64,000 bases of DNA from Azospirillum lipoferum (lineage in GTDB: Bacteria; Pseudomonadota; Alphaproteobacteria; Azospirillales; Azospirillaceae): assembly GCF_024170005.1 (NCBI RefSeq), contig NZ_JALJXJ010000002.1:124001-188000 (forward strand), written 5' to 3'. The notes beneath the pieces are model-generated. The model was not told the DNA's origin. It ran no database searches and worked only from the letters and a program-made list of their open reading frames with translations. Positions 49,373-58,500 of this stretch are shown here, in pieces. The position numbers were made by a program, and so were the translations under genes. Position 1 is the stretch's first letter; every line of letters begins with the position of its first letter.

Positions 49373-50173
49373 TCAGTGCTGCCCGCCGCTGGTATCCTGC
49401 GGGCGCCAGTGCAGAAGCCGTTTCTCGATCACGGTGACGGCGGCATCGATCAGGACGACGAAGATCGTCAGCACCAGCATGCCGGAGAAGACGCCGACCG
49501 TGTCGAACACACCCTCCGCCTGATGGATGCGGTAGCCGAGCCCGGCGGCGGAGCCGAGATATTCGCCCACCACGGCACCGACCATGGCGAAGCCGACGGC
49601 GGTGTGCAGCGAGGAGAAGACCCAGGACAGCGCCGAGGGCAGATAGACGTGGCGGAACAGGTCGCGGGAGCTGGCGCCCAGCATGCGGGCATTGGCCAGC
49701 ACCACCGGGCTGACCTCCTTCACACCCTGGTAGACGTTGAAGAAGACGATGAAGAAGACCAGCGTCACCCCGAGCGCCACCTTCGACCAGATGCCGAGGC
49801 CGAGCCACAGCGCGAAGATCGGTGCCAGCACCACGCGGGGCAGCGCGTTGACCGCCTTGATGTAGGGGTCGAAGACGACGGAAACCAACGGCGCCCGGGC
49901 GAACCAGAAGCCGAAGGCGATGCCGGCAACCGTGCCGATGACGAAGGCCAGCGCCGTTTCCAGCAGCGTGATCCCGAGATGGTACCAGATGACGCCCGAG
50001 GCGAAGTCGGCCCAGGTGCGGGCGAGAACCGCTCCCGGCGTGCCGAAGAAGAAGGGGCTGAGGATCTTGGTGTCGGTCAGGACATGCCAGATCAGGAAGA
50101 AGGCGATCAGGACGCCCAGTTGCAGAAGCAGGATGACCGGACGGCTGGGCAGGCGTTTGGCGTGGGATCTCAT
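49373..50173 (-). CDS. ABC transporter permease (SsuC/TauC type)
   Basis: A 266-residue inner-membrane permease with about six helices. The EAA loop, which docks on the ATPase, is visible as A-x-x-L-G-A-S-x-x-x-x-F-x-x-V-x-L-P near 155-173. The BPD-transport (MetI-like) domain covers about 70-255. The gene lies between the ATPase (seven bases) and the binding protein (36 bases), and makes one homodimeric channel in this family. Confidence 0.92.
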   Translation of the reverse strand: MRSHAKRLPSRPVILLLQLGVLIAFFLIWHVLTDTKILSPFFFGTPGAVLARTWADFASGVIWYHLGITLLETALAFVIGTVAGIAFGFWFARAPLVSVVFDPYIKAVNALPRVVLAPIFALWLGLGIWSKVALGVTLVFFIVFFNVYQGVKEVSPVVLANARMLGASSRDLFRHVYLPSALSWVFSSLHTAVGFAMVGAVVGEYLGSAAGLGYRIHQAEGVFDTVGVFSGMLVLTIFVVLIDAAVTVIEKRLLHWRPQDTSGGQH

Positions 50174-50180
50174 GATGTCG

Positions 50181-51005
50181 TCACCGCAGCTTGGTCTGGG
50201 CGTAGCCCTTCAGCACCTCGTCGCGCAGCTGCGCCCAGATCTCCTGGTGCAGGGCGAGGAACTGCGGGGTCATGCGGATTTCCGCCACATCGCGCGGCCG
50301 GTCGAGGTCGATGCGGTATTCGCCGATCAGCCGCGATCCCGGCCCGGCCGACAGCACCAGCACCCGGTCGGACATGGCGATGGCCTCCTCCAGGTCGTGG
50401 GTGATGAAGACCACCGACTTGCGGTCGGCCGCCCACAGATCGAGCAGCTCGTTCTCCATCATCTGGCGGGTCTGGACGTCGAGCGCCGAGAAGGGCTCGT
50501 CCATCAGGATGATCTTCGGATCGACGATCAGCGTCTGGGCCAGCGCCACCCGCTTGCGCATGCCGCCGGAGAGCTGGTGCGGGAAACGGTCGCCGAACCC
50601 CTCCAGCCCGACGCGGGACAGCCAGGGCATCGCGCGCTCCCGCGCCTCCGCCTTCGACACGCCGCGGAACTCCAGCCCGGCGGCGACATTGTCGAGCGCC
50701 GACTTCCAGGGCATCAGCGCCTCGGCCTGGAACATGTAGCCGGCCTTGGGATTGATGCCGGTCACCGGCTGCCCGAAGGAGAGCGCGCGGCCCTCGCTGG
50801 GTTTCAGCAGGCCGGCGGCGACATTCAGCATCGTCGATTTGCCGCTGCCGGTCGGGCCGACGATCGACACGAACTCTCCATCGGCGACGGTGAAGCTGGC
50901 ACCCTGGACGGCGGTGTAGGAACGTCCCCGGCCGTCGGGTGAGGGAAAGGTGCAGGTCACGCCTTCCAACTGGAGGGCGGGCGCCGCGGCGGCGGCCTCG
51001 GCCAT
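50181..51005 (-). CDS. ABC transporter ATP-binding protein (SsuB/TauB type)
   Basis: A 274-residue ATPase. Walker A is GPTGSGKST (about 49-57), the signature LSGGMRKR (near 150) and Walker B IILMDEPFSALD (near 168), with the switch His in VFITHDLEEA (near 204). Its N-terminus has an Ala-rich extension. The open frame upstream to 51131 was rejected because ATG at 51005 starts the family-like region. It is the first gene of the operon. Confidence 0.92.
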   Translation of the reverse strand: MAEAAAAAPALQLEGVTCTFPSPDGRGRSYTAVQGASFTVADGEFVSIVGPTGSGKSTMLNVAAGLLKPSEGRALSFGQPVTGINPKAGYMFQAEALMPWKSALDNVAAGLEFRGVSKAEARERAMPWLSRVGLEGFGDRFPHQLSGGMRKRVALAQTLIVDPKIILMDEPFSALDVQTRQMMENELLDLWAADRKSVVFITHDLEEAIAMSDRVLVLSAGPGSRLIGEYRIDLDRPRDVAEIRMTPQFLALHQEIWAQLRDEVLKGYAQTKLR

Positions 51006-51207
51006 GTCTTTATGGTCCTTATGGTTCGGGCGGTGCGCTTTGGTTGGAGGACCATACTGTCCGAAGAGGAGCCTATCGGCAACCGCTTGAGATCTCCGTA
51101 GATTCCGAAGGGAGCCATTCCGGAAATGCACCGCTTACGGTGTCAAAGAAGGGACGCGGGCCCTTATCGGTTGCCGGGACGCCCTGCCCTCCAGCATCAA
51201 TGATGTC

Positions 51208-51222
51208 ATCTATGGCATAGAT
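51208..51222. promoter_or_regulatory. ATCTATG-G-CATAGAT palindrome upstream of the FtsH-type gene
   Basis: Two perfect 7-bp arms around one central base. It ends 34 bases before the start of the FtsH-type protease and 203 bases before the divergent ABC operon. This is a typical operator layout, overlapping the expected promoter. The regulator is unknown. Confidence 0.5.
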
Positions 51223-51256
51223 CGAAAGCCAGTCCCTTTCCCTTCGCGGAGCCGAC

Positions 51257-53038
51257 ATGCCCACGCTGCCGAAACGCCCGTTGATCGCGCTTGCCGTCTT
51301 GGCCGCCCTGCTTGCCGCGTGGCTCGGCTTCGCCGCCTGGTACGATCATCACCAGCGGGCGGAGGAACGGCCGGCCACCTACAGCGCGCTGATCGAACAG
51401 GCCGGGCAGGGTGAACTCAGCTCGATCACCTTCGCCAACGGCACCGGCCATGCGGTCGGCACCGACGGCAGCCGCTACCGCGTCGTCATGCCGGTGACCG
51501 ACGATCTGCTGAAGGAAATGCGCGCCCACAAGGTTGCCATCGCCTTCGACGAGGGGCCGGGCGGGCTGATGGCGCAGACGGTGGGCGTGCTGGACCGTGC
51601 CGCTCCCTTCGTGGTCGTGGCCCTGCTGATCGGCGGGCTGCTGATGAGTGGCGGACAGTTCTTCGGCATGGGCCGCGCCACCCGCGTGCGGCCGGAGGAC
51701 ACCAAGACCGTCTTCGCCGACGTGGCCGGCGTGGACGAGGCCAAGGAGGAACTGCGCGAGACCGTGCAGTTCCTGAAGGACCCGCGCCGCTTCGCCATGG
51801 CCGGCGCCCGCGTGCCGAAGGGCATCCTGCTGGTCGGCCCGCCGGGCACCGGCAAGACCATGCTGGCCAAGGCGGCGGCGGGTGAGGCGGGCGTTCCCTT
51901 CTTCGCCGCGTCGGGGTCGGACTTCGTCGAGATGTTTGTCGGTCTGGGAGCGGCGCGCGTCCGCGGCCTGTTCAAGACCGCCCGCGCCAATGCCCCCTGC
52001 ATCCTGTTCATCGACGAGATCGACGCGCTGGCCGGCAAGCGTGGCGAATCGACCAGCCATTCCGAACGCGAGCAGACGCTGAACCAGCTTCTGGTGGAGA
52101 TGGACGGCATTGTCGAAGGTGGCGAAGTGGTGGTGATCGCCGCCACCAACCGGTCGGAGATGCTGGATCCCGCCGTGCTGCGCCCCGGCCGCTTCGACCG
52201 CCACATCCATGTCAGCCTGCCCGATGTCGCCGGGCGCGAGGCCATCCTGGGCGTCCATGCCGGCCGCCTGACGCTGGCTCCCGACGTCTGCACCCGCACG
52301 GTGGCACGCGGCACGCCGGGCTTCTCCGGTGCCGAGCTTGCCAATCTGACCAACGAAGCGGCCTTGTCGGCGGCACGCCAGGGGCGGGTCGTCGTTACGA
52401 TGGCGGATTACGAGGCCGCCAAGGACCGGGTCCTGATGGGCACGGAGCGGCGGAGCCTCGCCCTCACGGCGCACGAGCGGCGGCTGATCGCGGTGCATGA
52501 GGCCGGCCACGCGCTGGTGTCTCTGCGCTGCCCACAGGCCGACCCGATCCACAAGGCCACCATCATCCCGCGCGGCGGCGCACTGGGCATGGTGGTACGG
52601 CTGCCGGAGGGCGACCGCGTGTCGGTCTCCCGCGCCAAGCTGATGGCCGACATCGCCGTCGCCATGGCCGGCCGCGCGGCGGAGGAGATCGCCTTCGGTC
52701 CCGATCAGGTCACCACCGGGGCCGAGGCGGATTTCCGCGCAGCCACCGATCTCGCCCGCCGCATGGTCACCGCCTGGGGGATGAGCGAGGAGATCGGCTT
52801 TGTCGCCCATGCGGCGGCGGAGCCGGGAGCGCGGTCGGAGCGGACAGCGTGGCGCATCGACGAGGAGGTCCGCCGCATCACCGACGAAGGCATGGACCAT
52901 GCCCGCCGTCTGCTGCGCACCGACCGCGCCGCCCTGGACGGCATCGCCCAGGGCCTGCTGGAGCGTGAGACGCTGAGCGGCGACGAGATCGCCGCCCTGG
53001 CCGACAGCGAGACGGAGCGCGCCACCGAGGCGGCCTGA
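51257..53038 (+). CDS. FtsH-type ATP-dependent zinc metalloprotease (paralogue)
   Basis: Membrane AAA+ protease, 593 residues. Helix 1 is at about 8-28, a short periplasmic domain at about 30-112 and helix 2 at 114-132. The AAA core has Walker A GPPGTGKT at 194-201 and Walker [10 protein letters not shown] near 253-261; the SRH holds the [11 protein letters not shown] segment near 295, and the zinc site is HEAGHA near 415. All catalytic parts are intact. The canonical ftsH of such genomes sits with tilS/folP, so this is probably a second copy; the short C-terminus and Ala-Ala end differ from housekeeping FtsH. It stands alone after a palindrome. Confidence 0.9.
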   Translation: MPTLPKRPLIALAVLAALLAAWLGFAAWYDHHQRAEERPATYSALIEQAGQGELSSITFANGTGHAVGTDGSRYRVVMPVTDDLLKEMRAHKVAIAFDEGPGGLMAQTVGVLDRAAPFVVVALLIGGLLMSGGQFFGMGRATRVRPEDTKTVFADVAGVDEAKEELRETVQFLKDPRRFAMAGARVPKGILLVGPPGTGKTMLAKAAAGEAGVPFFAASGSDFVEMFVGLGAARVRGLFKTARANAPCILFIDEIDALAGKRGESTSHSEREQTLNQLLVEMDGIVEGGEVVVIAATNRSEMLDPAVLRPGRFDRHIHVSLPDVAGREAILGVHAGRLTLAPDVCTRTVARGTPGFSGAELANLTNEAALSAARQGRVVVTMADYEAAKDRVLMGTERRSLALTAHERRLIAVHEAGHALVSLRCPQADPIHKATIIPRGGALGMVVRLPEGDRVSVSRAKLMADIAVAMAGRAAEEIAFGPDQVTTGAEADFRAATDLARRMVTAWGMSEEIGFVAHAAAEPGARSERTAWRIDEEVRRITDEGMDHARRLLRTDRAALDGIAQGLLERETLSGDEIAALADSETERATEAA

Positions 53039-53158
53039 CAGAGTGGGCCCCTTCGAAGAAAGGCAGGGTCTTGATAAGGAAATGTCCTGCATTGCGGCAT
53101 GAGTGCATACGGGGGTAGACTGATCCTAATCGTTTCGAAGTAACACGAGAGGGGCGCG

Positions 53159-53947
53159 ATGACGGGGCCGCTATCCCGCCGCACGGTTTTGAGAACCGCG
53201 TTGCCTCTTCTCTCCGCCCTGCCCTTCCTGCCGGCGCACACCGTCCTGGCCCAATCGTCGGCAACGGTGGTCCGGGTCGGCGCCTATGAATTCCCGCCCT
53301 ACGTCGACGAAACGGGCGGGGGCGTCACGCGTGACCTGCTGGAGCTGCTGAACGGCGCGCAGGGCGAATTCCGGTTCGAGATGGTCAGAACCGCCCCGCA
53401 GCGGCGCTATGACGATCTGGATCAGGGGCGGTTCGACATGATCGCTTTCGAATGCCGCGATTGGGGCTGGCAGGACCGGCCGGTCGAAGCGACCCGCCCC
53501 TTCCTGCGCGATGCGGAAGTATTCGTCGCCAGGGCTGCTCCGGGGATTGACCAGCGATATTTCGATGATCTGAGCGGGAAGACGATTCTGGGGCGGCTGG
53601 GCTATCACTATGCCTTTGCCGGCTTCGATGCGGACCCCAAGCAGCTGGAACAGCGCTATCGCACCCGCGTCACGGTGACGCATGAGGGCAATGTCCGCAG
53701 CGTCGCCGCCGGCCGCGCCGACCTCGCCATCGTCACCCGGTCCTTCCTGACCCGCTTCCTTCAGCGCGAGCCGGAGCTGGCCCGCCAGATCCTGGTGTCC
53801 GAGCGCACCGACCAGATTTACGAACACACCATCCTGACCCGGCACGGCACGGCGGTCACCGCCGGCTGGCTCAATACGCTGCTCGACCGGCTGGAAGCCG
53901 ACGGGCAGTTGGAGACGCTTTGGCGGCGCAGCGGGATCCTGTCGTGA
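53159..53947 (+). CDS. Periplasmic substrate-binding protein (SBP_bac_3-like)
   Basis: A 262-residue exported protein. A twin-arginine-like start (S-R-R-T-V-L, about 6-11) precedes a hydrophobic core and cleavage at A-H-T-V-L-A-Q (about 32). The mature part follows the amino-acid-binding protein fold: V-G-A-Y-E-F-P-P-Y-V (about 40-49), then D-M-I-A-F near 98 and G-R-A-D-L-A-I near 184. It lacks an ABC permease nearby. Its stop overlaps the start of the SpoIIE phosphatase (GTGA), so I infer that it presents a ligand to that sensor. Confidence 0.82.
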   Translation: MTGPLSRRTVLRTALPLLSALPFLPAHTVLAQSSATVVRVGAYEFPPYVDETGGGVTRDLLELLNGAQGEFRFEMVRTAPQRRYDDLDQGRFDMIAFECRDWGWQDRPVEATRPFLRDAEVFVARAAPGIDQRYFDDLSGKTILGRLGYHYAFAGFDADPKQLEQRYRTRVTVTHEGNVRSVAAGRADLAIVTRSFLTRFLQREPELARQILVSERTDQIYEHTILTRHGTAVTAGWLNTLLDRLEADGQLETLWRRSGILS

Positions 53948-55518
53948 AGCGGCGATCCTCCCTGCTGGCGCGGGTGGCCGGAGCCATCCTGCTGACAACA
54001 GCCAGTATCGGCAGCGCCGCGATGCTGCTGTCGGATCACATCGTCGAGGGACAGCGCCACCAGGATCTGCTGCGCCGGGCCGAACTGGTCGCCGCCACCC
54101 AGGCCGACGCGCTGAGCGGTCCGGTGTGGGAGCTGGACAACCGAGGTGCCCAGCGCATGATCGAAGCGCTGACCGGTCGCGACCCCGCCATCCGCTCCAT
54201 CGCCGTCTTCGAAAGCGATCGCGAAGAGCCGCTGGCGCGCACCGCTGCCGGAACACTGGAGGACGGTGCCGGCATCATCACGGTGGAACGGCCTATCGTG
54301 CTGCATGGGCGCGAGGGCCGGGTCCAGACGGTTGGGAATCTGCGCATCGCCTATTCGACGGCCGAGGTGCGGCAGGCCACGCTGGACGCGCTGATCCCGG
54401 TGGCCGGACTGCTTCTGCTGTCGCTGCTGGGGGCGATGGCAGCGCTGGGCCTGACGCTGGACCGCATGGTGCTGCGGCCGCTGCGCCGGTTGACCCAATT
54501 GGCCAGCGCCATGGCGCGCGGCGATTACGGCGCCCGCATGAATACCGGTCGGGACGACGAAATCGGCGTTCTGGCCGACGGCTTCAACCGGATGGCGGCA
54601 ACGGTGCAGGACCACACCAGCACGCTTGAAAGCCGCGTCCGTGAGCGGACGGAGGCGCTGGCCGCCACCAACCGCGCCATCATGGACAGCATCAACTACG
54701 CCCAGTTGATCCAATCCGCCATCCTGCCGTCCGCCGACACGCTTTCGGCCGGTCTGACCGAGCATTTCGTGCTGTGGCGTCCGCGCGACGTGGTCAGCGG
54801 CGATTTCTATGTCTGCCGAGAGGTGGCGGACGGCTTTGTGATAGCCGTTGCCGACTGCACCGGCCATGGCGTGCCCGGCGCCTTCATGACGATGACCGCC
54901 AGTGCCATTCTGAACAATGTGCTGGACCTGCTGGGTGCCGGGGACCCGGCCGCCGTGCTGGCCGCCGTCGACCGCAAGGTCCGCGCCGCCCTGCACCAGG
55001 AGGAGGAGGCGCGCGGCGGAACCGACTGTTTCGACAACGGCCTGGACCTCGGGCTGTGTCACATCCGTCCGGCCGAGGGAAAGCTGGTCTTCGCCGGCGC
55101 CCGCATCCCGCTGCTGGTCGTCACCGACGGCGGCGTGACGGAACTGCGCGGCGACCGCCGAAGCCTGGGCTATCGCCCGACAGCCATCGAAGCCGTCGCG
55201 GATGGCGCCGAGTCGCCCTTCACCAACCACAGCATCACCCTGCGGCCCGGCCAGACCTTCCTGATGGGCAGCGACGGGCTGGTGGACCAGAATGGCGGGG
55301 AGCACGGGCGCAGCTTCGGCCGGATCAGGCTGCGTGCGCTGCTGAACCAGGGTGGCGACGGCCCGCTCGACCGGGTAAAGAGCGATCTGGAAAGCTCGCT
55401 GGACCAGTTCCAGGGCAGCCGGGAACAGCGTGACGACATCACCTTTTTCGGCTTTCGCGTACGGTTGATGGACGCAGTCGCAGCCTCCAGTGCAGGCTCC
55501 GGCCGCCGCGCCGCGTAA
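53944..55518 (+). CDS. SiaA-like membrane PP2C (SpoIIE-type) phosphatase
   Basis: A 524-residue inner-membrane phosphatase. Helix 1 is at about 7-29 and a periplasmic sensor region at about 30-147. Helix 2 is at about 148-171, HAMP at 172-225, and a coiled coil leads to the PP2C domain (about 270-510). The metal-binding Asp residues are visible in S-G-D-F (Asp287) and A-D-C-T-G-H-G (Asp304); D-D-I-T near the end supplies another. This is the layout of SiaA, which dephosphorylates SiaC in Pseudomonas. Its GTG start overlaps the binding-protein stop. SiaB- and SiaC-like genes lie 2.4 kb downstream on the other strand. Confidence 0.85.
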   Translation: MKRRSSLLARVAGAILLTTASIGSAAMLLSDHIVEGQRHQDLLRRAELVAATQADALSGPVWELDNRGAQRMIEALTGRDPAIRSIAVFESDREEPLARTAAGTLEDGAGIITVERPIVLHGREGRVQTVGNLRIAYSTAEVRQATLDALIPVAGLLLLSLLGAMAALGLTLDRMVLRPLRRLTQLASAMARGDYGARMNTGRDDEIGVLADGFNRMAATVQDHTSTLESRVRERTEALAATNRAIMDSINYAQLIQSAILPSADTLSAGLTEHFVLWRPRDVVSGDFYVCREVADGFVIAVADCTGHGVPGAFMTMTASAILNNVLDLLGAGDPAAVLAAVDRKVRAALHQEEEARGGTDCFDNGLDLGLCHIRPAEGKLVFAGARIPLLVVTDGGVTELRGDRRSLGYRPTAIEAVADGAESPFTNHSITLRPGQTFLMGSDGLVDQNGGEHGRSFGRIRLRALLNQGGDGPLDRVKSDLESSLDQFQGSREQRDDITFFGFRVRLMDAVAASSAGSGRRAA

Positions 55519-55543
55519 AATCCCTGGACCGTTTGTGCGAATC

Positions 55544-55580
55544 TGTTACAGAGATGTCACCTATTGTGACGGGTTGTGAC
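55544..55580. promoter_or_regulatory. Four phased TGTNAC direct repeats
   Basis: TGTTAC at 55544-55549, TGTCAC at 55555-55560, TGTGAC at 55565-55570 and TGTGAC at 55575-55580: start-to-start spacing 11, 10 and 10 bases, so all sit on one face of the helix. This is how OmpR/PhoB-type regulators bind. They end 102 bases before the OmpR-type gene, upstream of a TAAAAT at 55622-55627 that could be its -10. Autoregulation is my inference. Confidence 0.6.
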
Positions 55581-55682
55581 GCAAGCATGCCAGGAGTGCT
55601 GGCTGCTACTCAAGTTTGTTTTAAAATTTAGGCATTCTGGGGTATGTTGCACCCGCTGGAGTGGTGATAGGGAGAGTACGGC

Positions 55683-56444
55683 ATGGCCGGTCCGACGATC
55701 GTCGTGGTCGAAGATGAGAATTCACTGCGGTCCGACATGGTCGAGTATCTGTCGAGCTGCGGATTCGATGCCATCGGCGCACGCGACGGGACGGAACTGG
55801 ACCGGCTTCTGCAGACCCGCAGCGCCGCGATCGTCATCCTGGATGTCAACCTGCCGGACGAGGACGGCTTCAAGATCGCGGCGAGGCTGCGCGATGGCCA
55901 TGGCGCCGGCATCATCATGGTCACCGCCCGCAGCTCCACCGTCGATCGCGTCGTCGGGCTGGAGATCGGTGCCGACGCCTATCTGGTGAAGCCGGTGGAG
56001 CTTCGCGAGTTGGAGGCGCAGGTGAAGTCGCTGCTGCGCCGCTTGAGCGAACGTGCCGCCGAATCGGCCGCCCAGTCCACCAATGGTGCTGCATCCGTCG
56101 ACACCGCCGGCGATGGGGTGGACGAGGCGCGCTGGTCGCTGGACCCCACGGAATGGAGCCTGACCAATCCTGCCGGCGTCCGCATCAGCCTGACCAGCAT
56201 GGAGATGAAGCTGACCAGCCTGCTGGCCGCCCAGGCCCGCAAGCCGGCGACGCGCGACCAGATCTCGCAGGCGCTATACAATCGCCGCTGGAACCCGGAG
56301 GACCGCTCCATCGACACGGTCGTCGGCCGCCTGCGCCACAAGGTGGAGGGCGCAATCGGTGGTCCGGCTCCCTTGAAGTCGGTGCATGGCGTCGGCTACG
56401 TCTTCTCCGCTCCGATCCGGGTGATCGGCGCGGCCCAGGGCTGA
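55683..56444 (+). CDS. OmpR-family response regulator
   Basis: A 253-residue regulator. The receiver domain (1-118) has the acidic pocket E10-D11, phosphoacceptor Asp54 (V-I-L-D-V-N-L-P), a Thr near 81 and Lys103 (V-K-P). A linker of about 30 residues rich in Ala, Ser and Gln leads to a winged-helix Trans_reg_C domain (about 150-245), with R-S-I-D-T-V-V-G-R-L-R-x-K as recognition helix. It follows the phosphatase after 164 bases that hold the TGTNAC repeats. Its likely kinase partners are the histidine kinases encoded just downstream. Confidence 0.93.
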   Translation: MAGPTIVVVEDENSLRSDMVEYLSSCGFDAIGARDGTELDRLLQTRSAAIVILDVNLPDEDGFKIAARLRDGHGAGIIMVTARSSTVDRVVGLEIGADAYLVKPVELRELEAQVKSLLRRLSERAAESAAQSTNGAASVDTAGDGVDEARWSLDPTEWSLTNPAGVRISLTSMEMKLTSLLAAQARKPATRDQISQALYNRRWNPEDRSIDTVVGRLRHKVEGAIGGPAPLKSVHGVGYVFSAPIRVIGAAQG

Positions 56445-56480
56445 GCCGGTTCCATCACGCCCCTTCCCATATCGCCGTTC

Positions 56481-57530
56481 CTATATCGCCATGTCCTCAA
56501 CCGACAGATCCCGGTCGGGGGTCCGGCGGGGGAACAGCAGGGTGAAGCGGGTGCCGCGGTCTGGTGCGCTGTCAACCGTGATCGCGCCCATCAGCACGCC
56601 CACCACCAGATTGTGGACGATGTGCAGTCCGAGCCCGCTGCCGCCACGGCCGCGCCGGGTGGTGAAGAAGGGTTCGAACACCCGGGCGCGATGCTCCTCG
56701 CTCATGCCGAGGCCGTTGTCGGTGAAGCACAGGCGGACAGTGTCCGCATCCGGACAATCCACCATGATCGCCATGTCCCCCGCCCTGCCGTCGGCAAAGG
56801 CGTGGGTCAGGGCGTTCATCACCAGATTAGACAGGATCTGCGACAGCACGCCGGGATAGCTGTCCAGCTCCAGGTCGGCAGGGCAACTGACCGCCACCGC
56901 GTGGCCGGACGGGCGCAGCTTCGGCTGAAGGCTGACCAGCGTGTCCTGGATGTAGGCGGCGAGGTTGACGCTGCGCCGTGCAGCACTGGCGCGGTCGACC
57001 GCCACCTGCTTGAAGCCGGCGATCAACTGCGCCGCCCGCTCGCAATTGCCGAGGATCAGGTCGGTGGTGTCGACCGCGGTGGACAGGTAGCGCGCGAACT
57101 CCGCCTTGCTCAACTCGCCGTCGGTAGCGCGACGGCGCATCGCCTGGGTAGCGTCGGCCAGATGCGAGGCGCAGGAGACGGCGATGCCGACCGGCGTGTT
57201 GATCTCGTGGGCGACGCCGGCGACCAGCGCACCGAGGGAGGCCAGCTTTTCCGACTGGATCATCGCCTCCTGCGCGTCGCGCAGCCGATCCAGCGCCGCC
57301 TCCGCCTCGTTCCTCCGGCGTTCCAGCTCGTGGTTGGCGTCGCTCAATTGGGCCTGCAGTCGGTCGCTGACCCGCACCAGACGTTGCTGCTCCCGTGTGC
57401 TGAGCTCGAAGGCGGCGACCAGTTCGCGGAATTCCCGCAGGCAATCGGGCGCCAGCGCGCCAAGCTTCTTGTCCAGCGCGCGGGCCTTGGCGAGGGCCGC
57501 CTCCTCCGCGGCGAAGAGGTTGAAGCTCAT
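56481..57530 (-). CDS. Coiled-coil histidine kinase next to SiaC
   Basis: A 349-residue cytosolic histidine kinase. Residues about 10-95 form a long coiled coil with Q-Q-R-L-V-R-V-S-D-R-L-Q-A-Q-L, a segment like the N-terminal coiled coil of SiaC-controlled cyclases. HisKA follows with phosphoacceptor His108 in GVAHEINTP, then HATPase_c with N-box N-L-V-M-N-A (near 224), G1 D-N-G-L-G-M and G2 G-S-G-L-G-L. It starts within the last codons of the SiaC-like gene (ATG overlapping its stop), so the two proteins are made together. I infer that SiaC controls it. Partner: probably the OmpR-type regulator. Confidence 0.85.
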   Translation of the reverse strand: MSFNLFAAEEAALAKARALDKKLGALAPDCLREFRELVAAFELSTREQQRLVRVSDRLQAQLSDANHELERRRNEAEAALDRLRDAQEAMIQSEKLASLGALVAGVAHEINTPVGIAVSCASHLADATQAMRRRATDGELSKAEFARYLSTAVDTTDLILGNCERAAQLIAGFKQVAVDRASAARRSVNLAAYIQDTLVSLQPKLRPSGHAVAVSCPADLELDSYPGVLSQILSNLVMNALTHAFADGRAGDMAIMVDCPDADTVRLCFTDNGLGMSEEHRARVFEPFFTTRRGRGGSGLGLHIVHNLVVGVLMGAITVDSAPDRGTRFTLLFPRRTPDRDLSVEDMAI

Positions 57531-57952
57531 GGAGCCCCACCGGCGGGCATCTCCCGCATCCGGAAAACGACGTGGCGCAGATCCTCGGCGAAATCCTCGC
57601 CCAGCTCGCGCATGGAGTCGTCGTTCTCCTCGACGCACCAGGTCACCGTCACCGGCCGCCCGCTCCTGGCCACCGTCTCCAGCATCTGGAAGATGTTCAT
57701 CAGCGCCTTGGCGCTGGAGCTGTTGAAGTAGAGAAGCTCCATATCGAAGTGGACGGGACCGCCGTCGGGACGACCGAGGAAACCGCGCAACGCCTCGAAC
57801 ACCGGGCCGAAGAAACCGGCGACGTCGTCGGGATAGGACTCGCCGGTCATGCGTAAATGGCCGCCGACGAAGTCAAACGACACGCCGGGCGTGCGTCCGG
57901 TGGCGGGAATGGTCAGGCTGTCCATGGCGTGTCGCTCGCTTCGGCCGCTCAT
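57527..57952 (-). CDS. siaC: SiaC-like phosphoprotein (DUF1987)
   Basis: A 141-residue protein of the DUF1987/SiaC family. In Pseudomonas aeruginosa SiaC binds the cyclase SiaD when dephosphorylated and is phosphorylated by SiaB. Here G-E-S-Y-P-D-D is at 37-43 and the strongly conserved Y-F-N-S-S-S-A-K-A-L at 75-84 holds the hydroxyl residues where the phosphosite would lie. The start overlaps the SiaB-like stop (ATGA), and the end overlaps the kinase gene. The gene symbol is by family; no SiaD-like cyclase is in the window. Confidence 0.8.
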   Translation of the reverse strand: MSGRSERHAMDSLTIPATGRTPGVSFDFVGGHLRMTGESYPDDVAGFFGPVFEALRGFLGRPDGGPVHFDMELLYFNSSSAKALMNIFQMLETVARSGRPVTVTWCVEENDDSMRELGEDFAEDLRHVVFRMREMPAGGAP

Positions 57953-58500
57953 ACGCGGACCTTCAGGCAGAAGAAGCTGCGCTCGGCGTCCATCGCATCG
58001 AAATCATAATCGATGGGATCGCTTGCCCGCCGGGCGATCTCGATCAGCCCCAGGGTCGCGCCGCGGCTGCCATCGTCGGGCTCCTCGCGAAGCTGCTCGC
58101 GGTAGTAGGTCTTGATGCCGTCGCGATCCAGGCTCTTCAGATGATCCAGCCGCTCCTTCAGACGGGGGACCTCGCTGTTGCGCACAGTGTTGCCGCAAAC
58201 AATGAAGACCTTGCCGCGCTCCATGCCGATGGTGACCATGCCGGCGCTGAGCTCCACCGCACGGCCGGCGGTGCCCGACATCTTTTCCGCCGAATAGCGG
58301 ATGATATTTTGCATCTGCTCGACGAAGACCGAAAAGACGCGTCGAATGGTGGGCCCATCGGCCGCTTCCAAGGCCATCTTCTCGCGCAGCGCCTCCCCCA
58401 GGGAATAAAGTATCCCTTCCGACAAGTATCCGCTGAATGAGAACACGATCCCCTTTTCGTCGAGATCGCGCTTAATCGACGCATACTGCTGGGCGAGCAT
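57949..58500 (-). CDS. siaB: SiaB-like protein kinase
   Basis: A 183-residue protein of the SiaB family, which phosphorylates SiaC using a GHKL-like ATP fold. The family pattern G-I-V-F-S-F-S-G-Y-L-S-E-G-I-L lies near residues 17-31 and the helix F-V-E-Q-M-Q-N-I-I-R-Y-S-A-E at about 59-72, followed by a G-N-T-V box near 97. The ATG at 58500 gives the family length. A GTG at 58620 overlapping the upstream kinase stop would add 40 residues, but that stretch is lower in GC and looks non-coding. Operon: REC-kinase, SiaB, SiaC, histidine kinase. Confidence 0.78.
   Translation of the reverse strand: MLAQQYASIKRDLDEKGIVFSFSGYLSEGILYSLGEALREKMALEAADGPTIRRVFSVFVEQMQNIIRYSAEKMSGTAGRAVELSAGMVTIGMERGKVFIVCGNTVRNSEVPRLKERLDHLKSLDRDGIKTYYREQLREEPDDGSRGATLGLIEIARRASDPIDYDFDAMDAERSFFCLKVRV

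Noticed and set aside
51206..53092. A 628-codon minus-strand frame opposite the FtsH-type gene
   Set aside because: Composition is His/Gly/Gln/Asp-rich like other antisense shadows here; the plus-strand gene has complete AAA and zinc motifs.
53818..55305. A 495-codon minus-strand frame opposite the SpoIIE-type phosphatase
   Set aside because: No recognisable domain; the phosphatase strand has all metal-binding motifs.
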